From an uncultured Eggerthellaceae bacterium (GTDB lineage: Bacteria > Actinomycetota > Coriobacteriia > Coriobacteriales > Eggerthellaceae), in contig CAUEBO010000007.1 of NCBI GenBank assembly GCA_958454405.1, forward strand, positions 1 to 64,000: DNA of 64,000 nucleotides, written 5' to 3'. Every line of letters begins with the position of its first letter. The first letter of the stretch is position 1. Below are positions 8,798 to 17,554 of this stretch, piece by piece. Made by a program: the position numbers and the translations under genes. The notes beneath the pieces were generated by a model. That model saw only the letters and a list, made by a program, of their open reading frames with translations, was not told the DNA's origin and ran no database searches.

Positions 8798-9523
8798 ATG
8801 CAGAAGTTCATCGCAGAGGAATCGTTTTGGGAGCTGTTCCCGGATGCGGCCATCGGCATCCTCGTCGTGCGCGGGATGAAGCCGGCCGACCAGGTGGGCG
8901 CCGAGGACGCCGCAGCCGTCGCGAAGCTGCTCCGCGACGCCAACGAGCAGGCAGACCGGCATCTGACAAGCAACACGATCTCGGAGAACGAGCCGGTGCG
9001 CGTGTGGCGCGAGGCGTATCGGAGGTTCAAGACGAAGAAGGGCGCGCGCTGTTCCGTGGAAAACCTGCTCAAGCGCGTGCTGAAGGGCAATCCCGTAGGC
9101 TCCATCACGCCCTCGGTGGACATCTACAACGCCATCTCGCTCAAGTACGCCCTGCCCGTGGGCGGCGAGGACGTCGACTCGCTCGTCGGCGACTTCCGCT
9201 TGGGCGTCACGCAAGGCGGCGACGCGTTTCTGCCCATCGGCGAGGAGGACGAGGATCCCACGCTGCCCGGCGAGCTGTGCTACCGCGACGACGAGGGCGC
9301 CGTCTGCCGCTGTTGGAACTGGCGCGACGGCCAGCGCTCGGCCCTCTCGGACGACTCCGCGAACGCCATCCTGGTCATCGAATGCGTCGATCCGGACCGC
9401 ACGGACGAGCTGGAAGCGGCCCTCGACGAGTTCGCGGGGCTCATGGAACGCTATCTGGGCGCCTCCGTCGCCGCGCGCGCCGTCATCGACCGCGCGCATC
9501 CCGAGCTGGCCATCGCCGAGTAG
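8798..9523 (+). CDS. B3/4 (tRNA-editing-like) domain protein
   Basis: A 241-residue free-standing B3/B4 domain protein, the fold found in the phenylalanyl-tRNA synthetase beta subunit. Family features are visible in RVWREAYRRFKTKKGARCS, VENLLKRVLKGNPVGSI and PSVDIYNAISLKYALPVGGED, followed by LPGELCYRDDEGAVCRCWNWRD. Members are proposed to edit or bind misacylated aminoacyl-tRNA; the exact substrate is unknown. GGGAGG seven bases upstream supports the start. One of the few plus-strand genes, convergent with the acetyltransferase at 9689. Confidence 0.85.
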   Translation: MQKFIAEESFWELFPDAAIGILVVRGMKPADQVGAEDAAAVAKLLRDANEQADRHLTSNTISENEPVRVWREAYRRFKTKKGARCSVENLLKRVLKGNPVGSITPSVDIYNAISLKYALPVGGEDVDSLVGDFRLGVTQGGDAFLPIGEEDEDPTLPGELCYRDDEGAVCRCWNWRDGQRSALSDDSANAILVIECVDPDRTDELEAALDEFAGLMERYLGASVAARAVIDRAHPELAIAE

Positions 9524-9562
9524 CGCCGTCGGAACCGCGGGCGCGCCCGAGCTTCGAGAGCC

Positions 9563-9617
9563 GTTTTCGCTCGAAAAGCACGCCTCAGCACGCCAAGGGT
9601 GTTTTTCGAGCGAAAAC
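9563..9617. terminator. Long inverted repeat between convergent genes
   Basis: Arms at 9563-9581 and 9599-9617 pair over 19 bases with one mismatch (core TTTTCGCTCGAAAA) around a 17-base loop. The position between the convergent B3/4 and acetyltransferase genes suggests a bidirectional terminator, with A and T runs inside the stem on both strands. The long arms would also fit a small decayed mobile repeat. Confidence 0.55.
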
Positions 9618-9688
9618 GCGCTCATCGGACGATATTCTGGCCGGCGCCGTGCGGTCGCACCGCCCGCCCGGGCGGTTTCTCGCTAGCT

Positions 9689-10195
9689 TCAACAGCCGCT
9701 CGATCCGGGAACCGTGGCCTTGTAGAAGATGTGCATGTCCTCATAGGCGCCGAACCCGTTGACGAAGCCTTGCGGGACGGTGCCGACGCGCGTGAAGCCG
9801 AGCTTGTCGTAGAGGCGGATAGCGCCTTCGTTGCTGGCCACCACGGCGTTGAACTGCAGGCCGCGGAATCCCTTGCGCGCCGCTTGGTCGAGCGAATCCT
9901 CCACGAGCGCGCGCCCAAGGCCCAAACCGCGCGCACTCGAGGCCACGGCGTAGCTTGCGTTGGCCACGTGCGCGCAGCGTCCCACGTTGTTCGGGTGCAG
10001 GATGTAGAGCCCCATGGTCTTGCCGTCCAGATCGGCCACCGTCGTCAGCGTCTGCGCGCCGAAGAACTCCCGCGCGCTTTCCAACGTGAGCGGTTCGATC
10101 TGGGGAAACGCATTCCCCGCTTCCACGACCTCGTTCCACACCTTCACCATGCCCGCAAGGTCCTCCTCGCGGTACGGGCGAATCTCAAGACCCAT
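9689..10195 (-). CDS. GNAT-family N-acetyltransferase
   Basis: A 168-residue GNAT protein, beginning MGLEIRPYREEDLAGMVKVW. The acetyl-CoA pyrophosphate loop is in SSARGLGLGRALVEDSL and the C-terminal strand-helix in GAIRLYDKLGFTRVGTVPQ. It should transfer an acetyl group from acetyl-CoA to a small molecule or protein amine; the substrate is not predictable. The start at 10195 follows AAAGGAAG with short spacing; an in-frame upstream ATG at 10210 is less well placed. The gene stands alone on the minus strand. Confidence 0.87.
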   Translation of the reverse strand: MGLEIRPYREEDLAGMVKVWNEVVEAGNAFPQIEPLTLESAREFFGAQTLTTVADLDGKTMGLYILHPNNVGRCAHVANASYAVASSARGLGLGRALVEDSLDQAARKGFRGLQFNAVVASNEGAIRLYDKLGFTRVGTVPQGFVNGFGAYEDMHIFYKATVPGSSGC

Positions 10196-10288
10196 GGCGC
10201 TTCCTTTCATCGCAAAAAGACTGCGCCAGTATAGCATCGGCGCAAGCGGGGCGCCACGCCAGCCAGGAGAAGCCCCCGAGACACGGCC

Positions 10289-12724
10289 TTACTCGGCCAC
10301 CAGCTCGCGCACGTCCACGCGCTTCACCTTGCGAGACGACACGTAGGCCGCCGCCAAGAACACCGCCGCGAGGCCGAGCGTGAGGCCGCCGACCGCGAAA
10401 GGATTCGCGTCGAGGGCGAAACTGGTGAGCCCGAACAGGCCGAACAGCTGGCTGACCAGCCATCCTCCCCCGAGCATCGCGGCCGCGGCGCCGAGCGCGC
10501 ATCCCAGAAGCGCGACGCAGAAGAAGCGCAGCGCGAACTGCACGCGCAGCGCGCGGCAGGTGAACCCCAGCGCGCGGTACACTCCCAGATCGTGCCGCTC
10601 CGCCGAGAACAGGCGGCCGATTATCAGCGACACGGCCAGGAACACGAGGGCGACCGCAACGAGCGCCATGACGTAGGCCATGGTGACGAACAGGCTCTGG
10701 ATGAGCTCCACCATGTCGCCCGTGTCGGAGAACAGCCCGCTCGGCCGCGCGTCGACGTCCCCGCCGAAACGCCGTTCGAGCGCGGCGCGGGCCTCGTCGG
10801 CCTTGCCGGGGTCGGCGAGGGCGTACTGGTGCGGGGCGCTCGAGGCGTCGGGGTCTATCCCCGCCAGCTCGCACACGCTGTCGAACGTGACCACGCAACC
10901 GTACCCCGCGTTGAGCATGCTGGACAGCTTTCCGCACACGATGAAGGGACGCTCGACGCCGTCGTTGCCGGGCACCATGAACTCGTCTCCCAATTCGAGG
11001 CCTACGAGCGAGGCGAGGTTCGACCCCACGAGCACCTCGTTGTCGTAAAGCGGCGCCCGCCCCTCCGACATGCCCGTCACCAACGAGGTGTCGGTGAGGC
11101 CCACGAACGACCGGCTCTCGCCGCCCAGGTTCACCATCGTGAACGACTCCTGCCACGACCGCTCGATGGGGCTCACGTCCGCGATGGTGCGCTCCACCTC
11201 GTCGAAATCGAGGTCGGGGGACGCCGCCGCCGCGGTCACGTCGCTCTTCCACATGCCGAACGTGCTGTAAGCGGCGTCCGGCTTGTTCAGCGTCCCGCAG
11301 ATGCCGTACACGAGCACGACGAACGCACAGAGCAAAAAGGCACACAAGGCAAGGCTTATGTAGCGCCGTTTCGCCGAGACGACCGCGCGCAGGGCCAGCT
11401 GCAAGTTGAGCCGGGAACCGGTGACGGGACGCGTCGCACGGCTCGCGAAGCTGTGGTCCGCCGAGCCGCCGCGCAACGCCACGAGCGGGGAGATGGCCGC
11501 GAGCTTGCGCGCGCGGTGCGCCACCACCGCCGCCACGAGCGCCAGCAGCGCACCCAAAACACACAGCGCCGCCACGGGCACCGGGTCGTTGTTGGCGAGA
11601 ACGCCGGTGAGCTGGGCGAAGAACGGAAGCGCTGCCGGCACCGCCGCCATGGCGAGCGCGAAGCCCACCGCGAAGCCCGCCAGGCTCGCACCGCCGTACT
11701 CGACGACGAGCACGGCGGCCAAGGTGCGGCGGTCCACGCCCACGGCTTTGAGCGTGCCGTAGTCGGCGTAGTGCTCCTCGATGGACGACGAGATGGCGTG
11801 CGTGCAGATCACAAGCGCCACCACGAACAACAGGCAGGCAAACACGCCCATGACCGCCGCCCCTATGACCACCACCATCATGGCGTAGCCGGCAAGCGTC
11901 GTGGAGCTGAACATGCCGGAGGTGGAGGCGCCCCATGCCGTGCCCTCGGCAATGGCGCGGGTCAGATCCGACGGCTGGACCCCGCGAACCCGCGCGGCGT
12001 CCGAAAGGAACGCGTTCATCTCCGTGATGCGGTACGCGAACGAGCCCGTGGCGTAGATGTCGATGGGCTCCCCTTGCGCGACGGCGGCCTCGTCCACGTC
12101 GCGCGCGAGCTCCTCGTACGTTTCGGGGGCCACCTGGTAGCGCTTGAGCTCCATGAACGCGGTGCCCATCTGGGGGTCCTCGATGAACCCGGACACGGTG
12201 AGCGTGCGCGACCTGTCGCCGATGGCGAGCTCCACCGTGTCGCCGACATCCACTCCGGGCGACACCTTCAGCGTGAGCGGAACGTACACCTCGCCAGGCG
12301 CCGGGGGTTCGGGGTCGTCCGCGAACCCGGCGCCGTCGGGCGTGAACAGCCGGCAGGATATCCCCGTGCCCCATGCCTGGTACTGCACGGCGGAAGACGG
12401 GTTCTTGTCGATGTCCCGCCCGTCTTCGCCGTGAAACGCGGTGGGTACGACGAGCACGCTGCTCGTGCGCACCTCCCCCACCTCGTCGAGCGCCTCGACG
12501 CTCGCCACCGCCTCGTCGGTGAGGCTCGACGCGAGGTCGTAGGCGTACACGTCGCCCGCGCCCGCCTCGGCAAGCGCGTCGGCCTCGCGGGCGTTCAAGT
12601 CGACGTACATGCAGATGGTGAACGTGAGAGCCGCCGCCGTGAGCGCCATAAGGAAGAAGATGCCCAAAAAGGAGCCTTTGGAGCGCTTGATGCCCGCGAC
12701 CGCGAGCGTGCGCATGAGTGCCAT
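10289..12724 (-). CDS. FtsX-type ABC transporter permease
   Basis: An 811-residue permease of the MacB/FtsX class. The N-terminal membrane segment (GSFLGIFFLMALTAAALTF) precedes a large extracytoplasmic domain of about 230 residues. An FtsX unit follows (VVVIGAAVMGVFACLLFVVALVI and neighbours), then a second extracytoplasmic domain and a second FtsX unit ending RKVKRVDVRELVAE. Such permeases export or expel amphiphiles such as peptides or antibiotics from the outer leaflet. It is 12 bases downstream of its ATPase gene and in the same direction as a two-component system, a common arrangement for antimicrobial-peptide detoxification. Confidence 0.92.
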   Translation of the reverse strand: MALMRTLAVAGIKRSKGSFLGIFFLMALTAAALTFTICMYVDLNAREADALAEAGAGDVYAYDLASSLTDEAVASVEALDEVGEVRTSSVLVVPTAFHGEDGRDIDKNPSSAVQYQAWGTGISCRLFTPDGAGFADDPEPPAPGEVYVPLTLKVSPGVDVGDTVELAIGDRSRTLTVSGFIEDPQMGTAFMELKRYQVAPETYEELARDVDEAAVAQGEPIDIYATGSFAYRITEMNAFLSDAARVRGVQPSDLTRAIAEGTAWGASTSGMFSSTTLAGYAMMVVVIGAAVMGVFACLLFVVALVICTHAISSSIEEHYADYGTLKAVGVDRRTLAAVLVVEYGGASLAGFAVGFALAMAAVPAALPFFAQLTGVLANNDPVPVAALCVLGALLALVAAVVAHRARKLAAISPLVALRGGSADHSFASRATRPVTGSRLNLQLALRAVVSAKRRYISLALCAFLLCAFVVLVYGICGTLNKPDAAYSTFGMWKSDVTAAAASPDLDFDEVERTIADVSPIERSWQESFTMVNLGGESRSFVGLTDTSLVTGMSEGRAPLYDNEVLVGSNLASLVGLELGDEFMVPGNDGVERPFIVCGKLSSMLNAGYGCVVTFDSVCELAGIDPDASSAPHQYALADPGKADEARAALERRFGGDVDARPSGLFSDTGDMVELIQSLFVTMAYVMALVAVALVFLAVSLIIGRLFSAERHDLGVYRALGFTCRALRVQFALRFFCVALLGCALGAAAAMLGGGWLVSQLFGLFGLTSFALDANPFAVGGLTLGLAAVFLAAAYVSSRKVKRVDVRELVAE

Positions 12725-12736
12725 AATGCGCGCCCC

Positions 12737-13507
12737 CTACCAAGACAGCGAGGACAGCCAGGCGTTCACCTGGGCCTCGCGGGCCTTCAGATAGGCCGCG
12801 TCGCCTTCGCGGTACGGGGGCAGGTCGAGCTCGCCTTTGATGACGCCGTCCTCCAGGTACAGGATGCGGTTCGCGCGCACGGCGCACTGCACGTCGTGCG
12901 TGACCATGCAGATGGACTGGCCCGCAGCGTTCAGCTCGCACAGAAGCGAGAGCACTTCCAAGGTGTTCGCGCGGTTGAGCGCCCCGGTGGGCTCGTCGGC
13001 GAACACGACGTCCGGGCCGTTCACCACGCTGCGCGCCACGGCGCAGCGCTGCTGCTGCCCGCCCGAGGTCTGGCTGGGCAGATGGTGCGCGTCGGCGGCA
13101 AGGTCCATGCGGTCGACGAGCGCGCTCGCGGCGGCGCGCGTGTCGGCGGCGGACCGCCCCTCTTTCAGATAACCGGGCACGGCGATGTTCTCAAGCAGCG
13201 TAAGGTTGCTCACGAGGTGCGCCTGCTGGAACACGAAGCCGAAGCGCTGCGCGCGCAGCTCGGCCATGTCCTGCTCGCGCAGGCTCGTGATGCTCGAGCC
13301 GCGGTAGAGCACGTTGCCCGCCGTGACCGCGTCCATGCCCGACAGGCAGTAGAGCAGCGTGGACTTGCCGGAGCCCGACGGCCCCATGACGGCGGTGAAG
13401 TCGCCTTCGTAGAGCGCGAGGTCGACGTTGCTCAACACGTGCGTCTGCACGCCGTCGGCCGCGTAGCTCTTGGAAAGCCTTTCGGCTTGGATGATGATGG
13501 GTTTCAT
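12737..13507 (-). CDS. ABC transporter ATP-binding protein (MacB/LolD type)
   Basis: A 256-residue ATPase. Walker A is GPSGSGKSTLLYCLSG, the Q-loop region is FGFVFQQAHLVSNLTL, the signature is TSGGQQQRCAVARSV and Walker B is DVVFADEPTGALNR. It closely resembles the LolD/MacB class, which pairs with FtsX permeases. The start MKPIIIQAERLSK is chosen for the AAAGG six bases upstream. It lies between the histidine kinase and the permease in one operon. Confidence 0.94.
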   Translation of the reverse strand: MKPIIIQAERLSKSYAADGVQTHVLSNVDLALYEGDFTAVMGPSGSGKSTLLYCLSGMDAVTAGNVLYRGSSITSLREQDMAELRAQRFGFVFQQAHLVSNLTLLENIAVPGYLKEGRSAADTRAAASALVDRMDLAADAHHLPSQTSGGQQQRCAVARSVVNGPDVVFADEPTGALNRANTLEVLSLLCELNAAGQSICMVTHDVQCAVRANRILYLEDGVIKGELDLPPYREGDAAYLKAREAQVNAWLSSLSW

Positions 13508-13570
13508 GACAGCCTTTCGAATCGGTTCGTCTCTGAAAGGCATCGTAGCCGCGTCGACATTAAGGAGTCT

Positions 13571-14743
13571 TTAAGGCCCGCAGGGAAATTCCAGCGTCGC
13601 GCGCAAACCGGGGTCGGCGTTCTCGAGGCGCGCCGTGCCGCCCATCTGCCCGACCAGGTAGCGCACGATGAACAGGCCGAGGCCCGCGCCGGGCGCGCCT
13701 CCGGCATTGCCCCCGCGATAGAAGCGCTCGAAGGCGAACGGCAGGTCCTCGGGCGGCATGCCGGGACCGTGGTCGCGCACCTCGATGCGATAGCCGTCCT
13801 CTACGCGCGCCCCGGAAACCTCCACGGGCGAGCCGGGCGCGTACTTGCGCGCGTTCGCGATGAGGTTCTCGAGCACCTGGGCCAGGCGTTTAGGGTCGTG
13901 GCGCACGACGGCATGGTCGAGACGGCCTATCGCCACCTCGCCCGTCGCGTCGAAATCGGACACGGCCGCGCGCACGGTCTCGTGCAAGGGAGCTTCCTCG
14001 CAGGTCACGACGATGCGGTCGAGGTCGGCGAGCGCGTGGAGGAACAGGTCGTCGGTGAGGCTGGTCACCTCGTCGCACTTGCGCGCGATGGTGCGCGCAA
14101 AGCCCGCGCGCTCGGCTTGCGTGCGGGCCAGACCCAGCTCGAGCGCCTCGGAATAGGCGCGGATGGAGGCGATGGGCGTCTTCACGTCGTGCGAGAGCGC
14201 GGCCACGGTGGTCCTGCTCTGCTCGATCGCGGCCGCCTCGGCGTCGCGGGCGCGCTTGATCTCCTTGCGCATGTTGTCGAAGGCCCAGGCGAACTTGCCG
14301 AAGGGGTTGCCGCGCTCGTAGGCGAGCGGCGCGTCGAGGTTGCCGCCCGCCACGTCGTCGGCGAACGCCTCGAGGCGCAGGAAGGGGCGCACCACGCTCG
14401 CGTACAGGTAGCCGGCCATCGCCCACACCGCCGCGACGCCTGCGGCGAACAGCGCCCAAACGCCTGCAACGCCCGATGCGCCGCGAGCGTCGGCGGCGGC
14501 GCGGAGCACGTCCTGGGCGTCCGCGAGCGCCGTGTCGGCCTGCGCGGCCCCGTCGCCGGAAAGCCCCGACCGGGCCGCATTCAACTCCACGACCTGCGCA
14601 CGCAGGTCGGCGGCCGCATCATCGCCGCCGAGGGCCACGGTGGCCGCCGCGGCCAAGGCCGCAAGCGCGACCGTCACGGCGAGGGCGAACCCCGCCAACC
14701 GCGCGGCGACGCGCCGCGCCTCGCTCGACCTTGCCGCCGTCAC
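13571..14743 (-). CDS. Sensor histidine kinase
   Basis: A 390-residue kinase with two membrane segments (about residues 16-35 and 90-110) flanking a short external loop, then a HAMP-like linker. The phosphoacceptor H-box is ALSHDVKTPIASIRAYSEAL; the ATPase has ENLIANARKYA, DHGPGMP and GAGLGLFIVRYLVGQMGG. A GTG start at 14743 overlaps the response-regulator stop (GTGA), indicating coupling. It probably senses the substrate of the adjacent FtsX-type exporter or its membrane effect. Confidence 0.9.
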   Translation of the reverse strand: MTAARSSEARRVAARLAGFALAVTVALAALAAAATVALGGDDAAADLRAQVVELNAARSGLSGDGAAQADTALADAQDVLRAAADARGASGVAGVWALFAAGVAAVWAMAGYLYASVVRPFLRLEAFADDVAGGNLDAPLAYERGNPFGKFAWAFDNMRKEIKRARDAEAAAIEQSRTTVAALSHDVKTPIASIRAYSEALELGLARTQAERAGFARTIARKCDEVTSLTDDLFLHALADLDRIVVTCEEAPLHETVRAAVSDFDATGEVAIGRLDHAVVRHDPKRLAQVLENLIANARKYAPGSPVEVSGARVEDGYRIEVRDHGPGMPPEDLPFAFERFYRGGNAGGAPGAGLGLFIVRYLVGQMGGTARLENADPGLRATLEFPCGP

Positions 14744-15441
14744 GCCGCTCCCCTGCCGCCCGCGTCGAACAGATAGCCCTTGCCGCGCACGGTTTTGAAG
14801 TAGATGGGATGAGCCGGGTCGTCTTCCAGCTTCGCGCGCAGCCAGCTCATATGCACCGAGACCGTCTGAGGCTCCACCTCGGAGAACGCGCCCCACACCT
14901 CGGCCAGCAGCCGTTCCTTCGACACGGCCACGCCCTCATGCCTTACAAGGTAGGCCGCCAAGGCCAGCTCCTTCGGAGACAAGGGCACGGGCACGCCCTC
15001 CTTCGCAAGGATGCCCGCCCCTTCGTCGAGCGTGAACGGGCCGGCCGACCTTCCAGCCGACGCCTCGTCGCCCGCACGCCCTTTCGCGCGCCGCAGCAGC
15101 GCCCTCACGTGGGCCAGCAGCTCGCGCAAGGAGTAAGGTTTCGGCAGGTAGTCGTCGCCTCCCGTGTCGAGGCCCTCGATGCGGTCCGTCTCGCTCGTGC
15201 GCGCCGAGGCGAAGATGACGGGAACGTCGCTTGCCCGGCGCAACGCCGCGCATGCCGCGAACCCGTCGTCGCCCGGCAGGTTGATGTCGAGCAGCACGAG
15301 GTCGAACGCCTGCGCGCCCAGCACGTCGTAGGCTTCCTCGGCGCTCGCTGCACGCGCGACCGCAAACCCCTCGCTTTCGAGATAGCGCGCCACGATGGCG
15401 GAGAGGTCCGAATCGTCGTCGACTATGAGTATGCTCGGCAT
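14740..15441 (-). CDS. OmpR/PhoB-family response regulator
   Basis: A 233-residue regulator with a receiver domain (ILIVDDDSDLSAIVARYL; phosphorylated Asp in LVLLDINLPGDDG; Lys in DYLPKPYSLREL) and a C-terminal winged helix (LSPKELALAAYLVRHEG, then VSVHMSWLRAKLEDDP). It is first in a four-gene operon: regulator, kinase, ATPase, permease. It most likely activates the exporter genes on stress. Confidence 0.93.
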   Translation of the reverse strand: MPSILIVDDDSDLSAIVARYLESEGFAVARAASAEEAYDVLGAQAFDLVLLDINLPGDDGFAACAALRRASDVPVIFASARTSETDRIEGLDTGGDDYLPKPYSLRELLAHVRALLRRAKGRAGDEASAGRSAGPFTLDEGAGILAKEGVPVPLSPKELALAAYLVRHEGVAVSKERLLAEVWGAFSEVEPQTVSVHMSWLRAKLEDDPAHPIYFKTVRGKGYLFDAGGRGAA

Positions 15442-15561
15442 GAGGGCGACCCCTTCCCCTTGGTTCGCGAAGCCGCGCGAGTCGACGTCCGGTCGATCTG
15501 CGCCCGCTCATTGTAGCAGCTGCGCCGAGAAGCGCCGCCGTCAAGCGCTCCGACCGTTGTC

Positions 15562-16437
15562 TCATCCCTCTGCGGCGGCCTCCACCTGGACGACCTCGAC
15601 CAGAAGCCGCCCGAAGTCGGGAGCGGTCTTCGGCGTGACGACCGCGTGCCCGATCTTCTTCTCGGCCGCCACCCGTGCGACGCCCGCCACCTCGCCGCCC
15701 GATTCGGCGACGGCGCGGTGCTCGGCAAGCGTGCCCGGATCGACGGCGCGCTCGATCTCGGCCGTCGTGGCCTTCGCAAGCGTGCTCAAAGCCAACTCCA
15801 TGTCGCTCATGTTGTCGCGCAGGCTCTCCTTCGTCAGCCCTTTGAACCCCTTGTACTCGCTTGCCGTCATATCCGACCAGGCACGGTAGATGTCGTTGGT
15901 GAGGATGGCGTATTCCGCGTTGGTCTTGACCCCGCGCTCGCGCCATTCAAACGTGAGACTCTTGCGAGTTCGGATGGAGAAGAGCCGCTGGCTTATCCAT
16001 TCCTCGGTGTACCCCTTGCGACGGTAATAGGAAATGGCGCGCTCGATGGCAAGCTCGGGATCGAACACCTCGTCGATGCGCTCTTTGCCGACTTCGGCGA
16101 TCCAAAGCTTGAACGGCTCGGCCTTGGGCGAGGGAATGGACTGGACGATCCGCAGCACCTGCTCGGTGTTGGCAGCGTCGGTAACCCTCATCTTGCCGTC
16201 TACGGCCCTCATCTTCAAACCGTTACAATTTGTAACGGTTTGATTCCCCTCGTCAGCGAGTCTTTTCTTGAGCACGCGCCAATACGTTTGCGGGTTCTTG
16301 CTTTCCGACAAAACCCCCACCACGTCGACCACCGAGAAGTACCAATCCCTCTCTTCCTCCACCCACACCGACCGGATCTCCCTGCCCTCGAACACCTGCA
16401 GCTTGTCGAGCCTTCCCCTGCCTTCGTCTTCGGCCAT
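15562..16437 (-). CDS. DinD/Bro-N-like DNA-damage or prophage-type protein
   Basis: A 291-residue protein. The N-terminal Bro-N-like region contains WYFSVVDVVGVLSESKNPQTYWRVL with LADEGNQTVTNCNGLKM. The C-terminal part contains NDIYRAWSDMTASEYKGF and KESLRDNMSDMELALSTLAK, then GTLAEHRAVAESGGEVAG, which resembles the second half of E. coli DinD. DinD inhibits RecA activities after SOS induction; Bro-N proteins are often phage antirepressors. The start at 16437 follows a GGAG close upstream; in-frame ATGs up to 16560 are alternatives. A TATAAT and a near SOS box lie upstream (16590-16610). No other phage genes surround it. Confidence 0.75.
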   Translation of the reverse strand: MAEDEGRGRLDKLQVFEGREIRSVWVEEERDWYFSVVDVVGVLSESKNPQTYWRVLKKRLADEGNQTVTNCNGLKMRAVDGKMRVTDAANTEQVLRIVQSIPSPKAEPFKLWIAEVGKERIDEVFDPELAIERAISYYRRKGYTEEWISQRLFSIRTRKSLTFEWRERGVKTNAEYAILTNDIYRAWSDMTASEYKGFKGLTKESLRDNMSDMELALSTLAKATTAEIERAVDPGTLAEHRAVAESGGEVAGVARVAAEKKIGHAVVTPKTAPDFGRLLVEVVQVEAAAEG

Positions 16438-16589
16438 GGCTCCGCCACCCTTTCTTTCCAAGGTTTTCCAAATCGTTGGATTGTGTAAGCAGGCGGCTCG
16501 GGAAAGGATGTTTGCTAGAAAGACGGAAGAAGCAGGAACATGCCGCCTGCTGATGTGCATGCCTGCGGCATATCTCGTGTGCTGATCAT

Positions 16590-16610
16590 ATTATAGCATA
16601 CATCTGTTCG
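16590..16610 (-). promoter_or_regulatory. Promoter with SOS-box-like element upstream of the DinD-like gene
   Basis: The minus strand has a perfect TATAAT at 16595-16590. Just upstream (16610-16597) is CGAACAGATGTATG, agreeing at 12 of 14 positions with the Gram-positive LexA site CGAACRNRYGTTYC. There is no good -35. LexA control would fit the DinD similarity, but the right half-site is imperfect. Confidence 0.4.
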
Positions 16611-16670
16611 TTTTTAGAGAGCAAATCCGAAGCTGGCGCCCGTTTTCGCAAACTTCGCCAAAGGAGCTGT

Positions 16671-16703
16671 GCGAGGGTTCGCAGCCCTGCTGCGCACCCT
16701 CGC
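16671..16703 (-). terminator. Hairpin after the ABC-2 permease gene
   Basis: A 14-bp stem with one mismatch and a five-base loop starts at the permease stop codon (left arm 16671-16684, right arm 16690-16703). No T-run follows, so termination may be incomplete or factor-dependent. Confidence 0.5.
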
Positions 16704-17554
16704 TACGACAGGTTCACCTTGCGATCGAGCAGGTACACGCACAGCGCGTAGCAGCCCGCCGCAACGCAGAGCGACCCCGCCCAGCCCAAGCCCGTCGTCA
16801 CCGTCATGGCCGCCGACGTGCTGTACGGACTCGTGCCGAACGCGAGCCCGCTTGCGACCAACACGTTGACGACGGTGCCCACCAAGCCGATCCCCCAGGA
16901 TATGGCCAGGTACAGCCCGATGCCCGCGGCCACCTTGTGCCGCGAGGCCAGCACCGCCCCCAAGGCGAATGCGGCATACGCCACGAGCAGCGTCATCACG
17001 CCTTGGATGGCGGCGCCCGCCATTCCCGACAGCACCGTGAGCCAGTCGTGCACGCCGTCCGCCATGCCGCCGCCCGCCGCGCTCAGCATCCAGTACGGCA
17101 AAGTGCTGTCGATGCTCGCGTTCACGAACCCAGTCGCCGCCAGCGACACGGCGAATGCGCTCGCAAGCACCACGAGCGCATCGATGAGCAGCCACAGCGA
17201 TCCTGCAAGCACCTTCGAAAGCATGATCTGGTTCGCGGTCACCGGCAGCGTGAGGGTCAGGTAGCCCTCGTCGGTGAACAGGTTCTTGTAGAACCGATGG
17301 ATGATCACGACGATCGTGGCGATGGTGGCCGAGAAGATGCCGAGCACGCTGAACGCGAGCGCGACCAGCATGGCGGCGGCGATCAGCTCCGCCGCGTTGG
17401 ACATCGAGCCCGAGCTCATCGACGCCTCGCCCATGCTGAAGCCGACGAACCCGCAGATGCATGCCACCGCCGCGAGCGCAAGCGCCGCGATATGCAGCGG
17501 CACGAGCACGCGGGAGAGCGCCTTCATATCGTATTTGAACAGCTTCTCTAGCAT
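16703..17554 (-). CDS. ABC-2 type transporter permease
   Basis: A 283-residue integral membrane protein with about six hydrophobic segments, beginning MLEKLFKYDMKALSRVLVPLHIA. TDEGYLTLTLPVTANQIMLSK is typical of ABC-2 permeases that pair with a GntR/ATPase module. It overlaps the ATPase gene by seven bases, so the two are co-translated. The transported substrate is unknown. Confidence 0.85.
   Translation of the reverse strand: MLEKLFKYDMKALSRVLVPLHIAALALAAVACICGFVGFSMGEASMSSGSMSNAAELIAAAMLVALAFSVLGIFSATIATIVVIIHRFYKNLFTDEGYLTLTLPVTANQIMLSKVLAGSLWLLIDALVVLASAFAVSLAATGFVNASIDSTLPYWMLSAAGGGMADGVHDWLTVLSGMAGAAIQGVMTLLVAYAAFALGAVLASRHKVAAGIGLYLAISWGIGLVGTVVNVLVASGLAFGTSPYSTSAAMTVTTGLGWAGSLCVAAGCYALCVYLLDRKVNLS

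Noticed and set aside
10592..14776. Long plus-strand frame (about 1,390 codons) opposite the ABC exporter and histidine kinase
   Set aside because: Antisense shadow of conserved genes; no ribosome-binding site or domain.
15562..16437. Prophage around the Bro-N/DinD-like gene
   Set aside because: Neighbours are a two-component system and an ABC-2 exporter; no integrase, structural or lysis genes and no attachment-site repeats were found.
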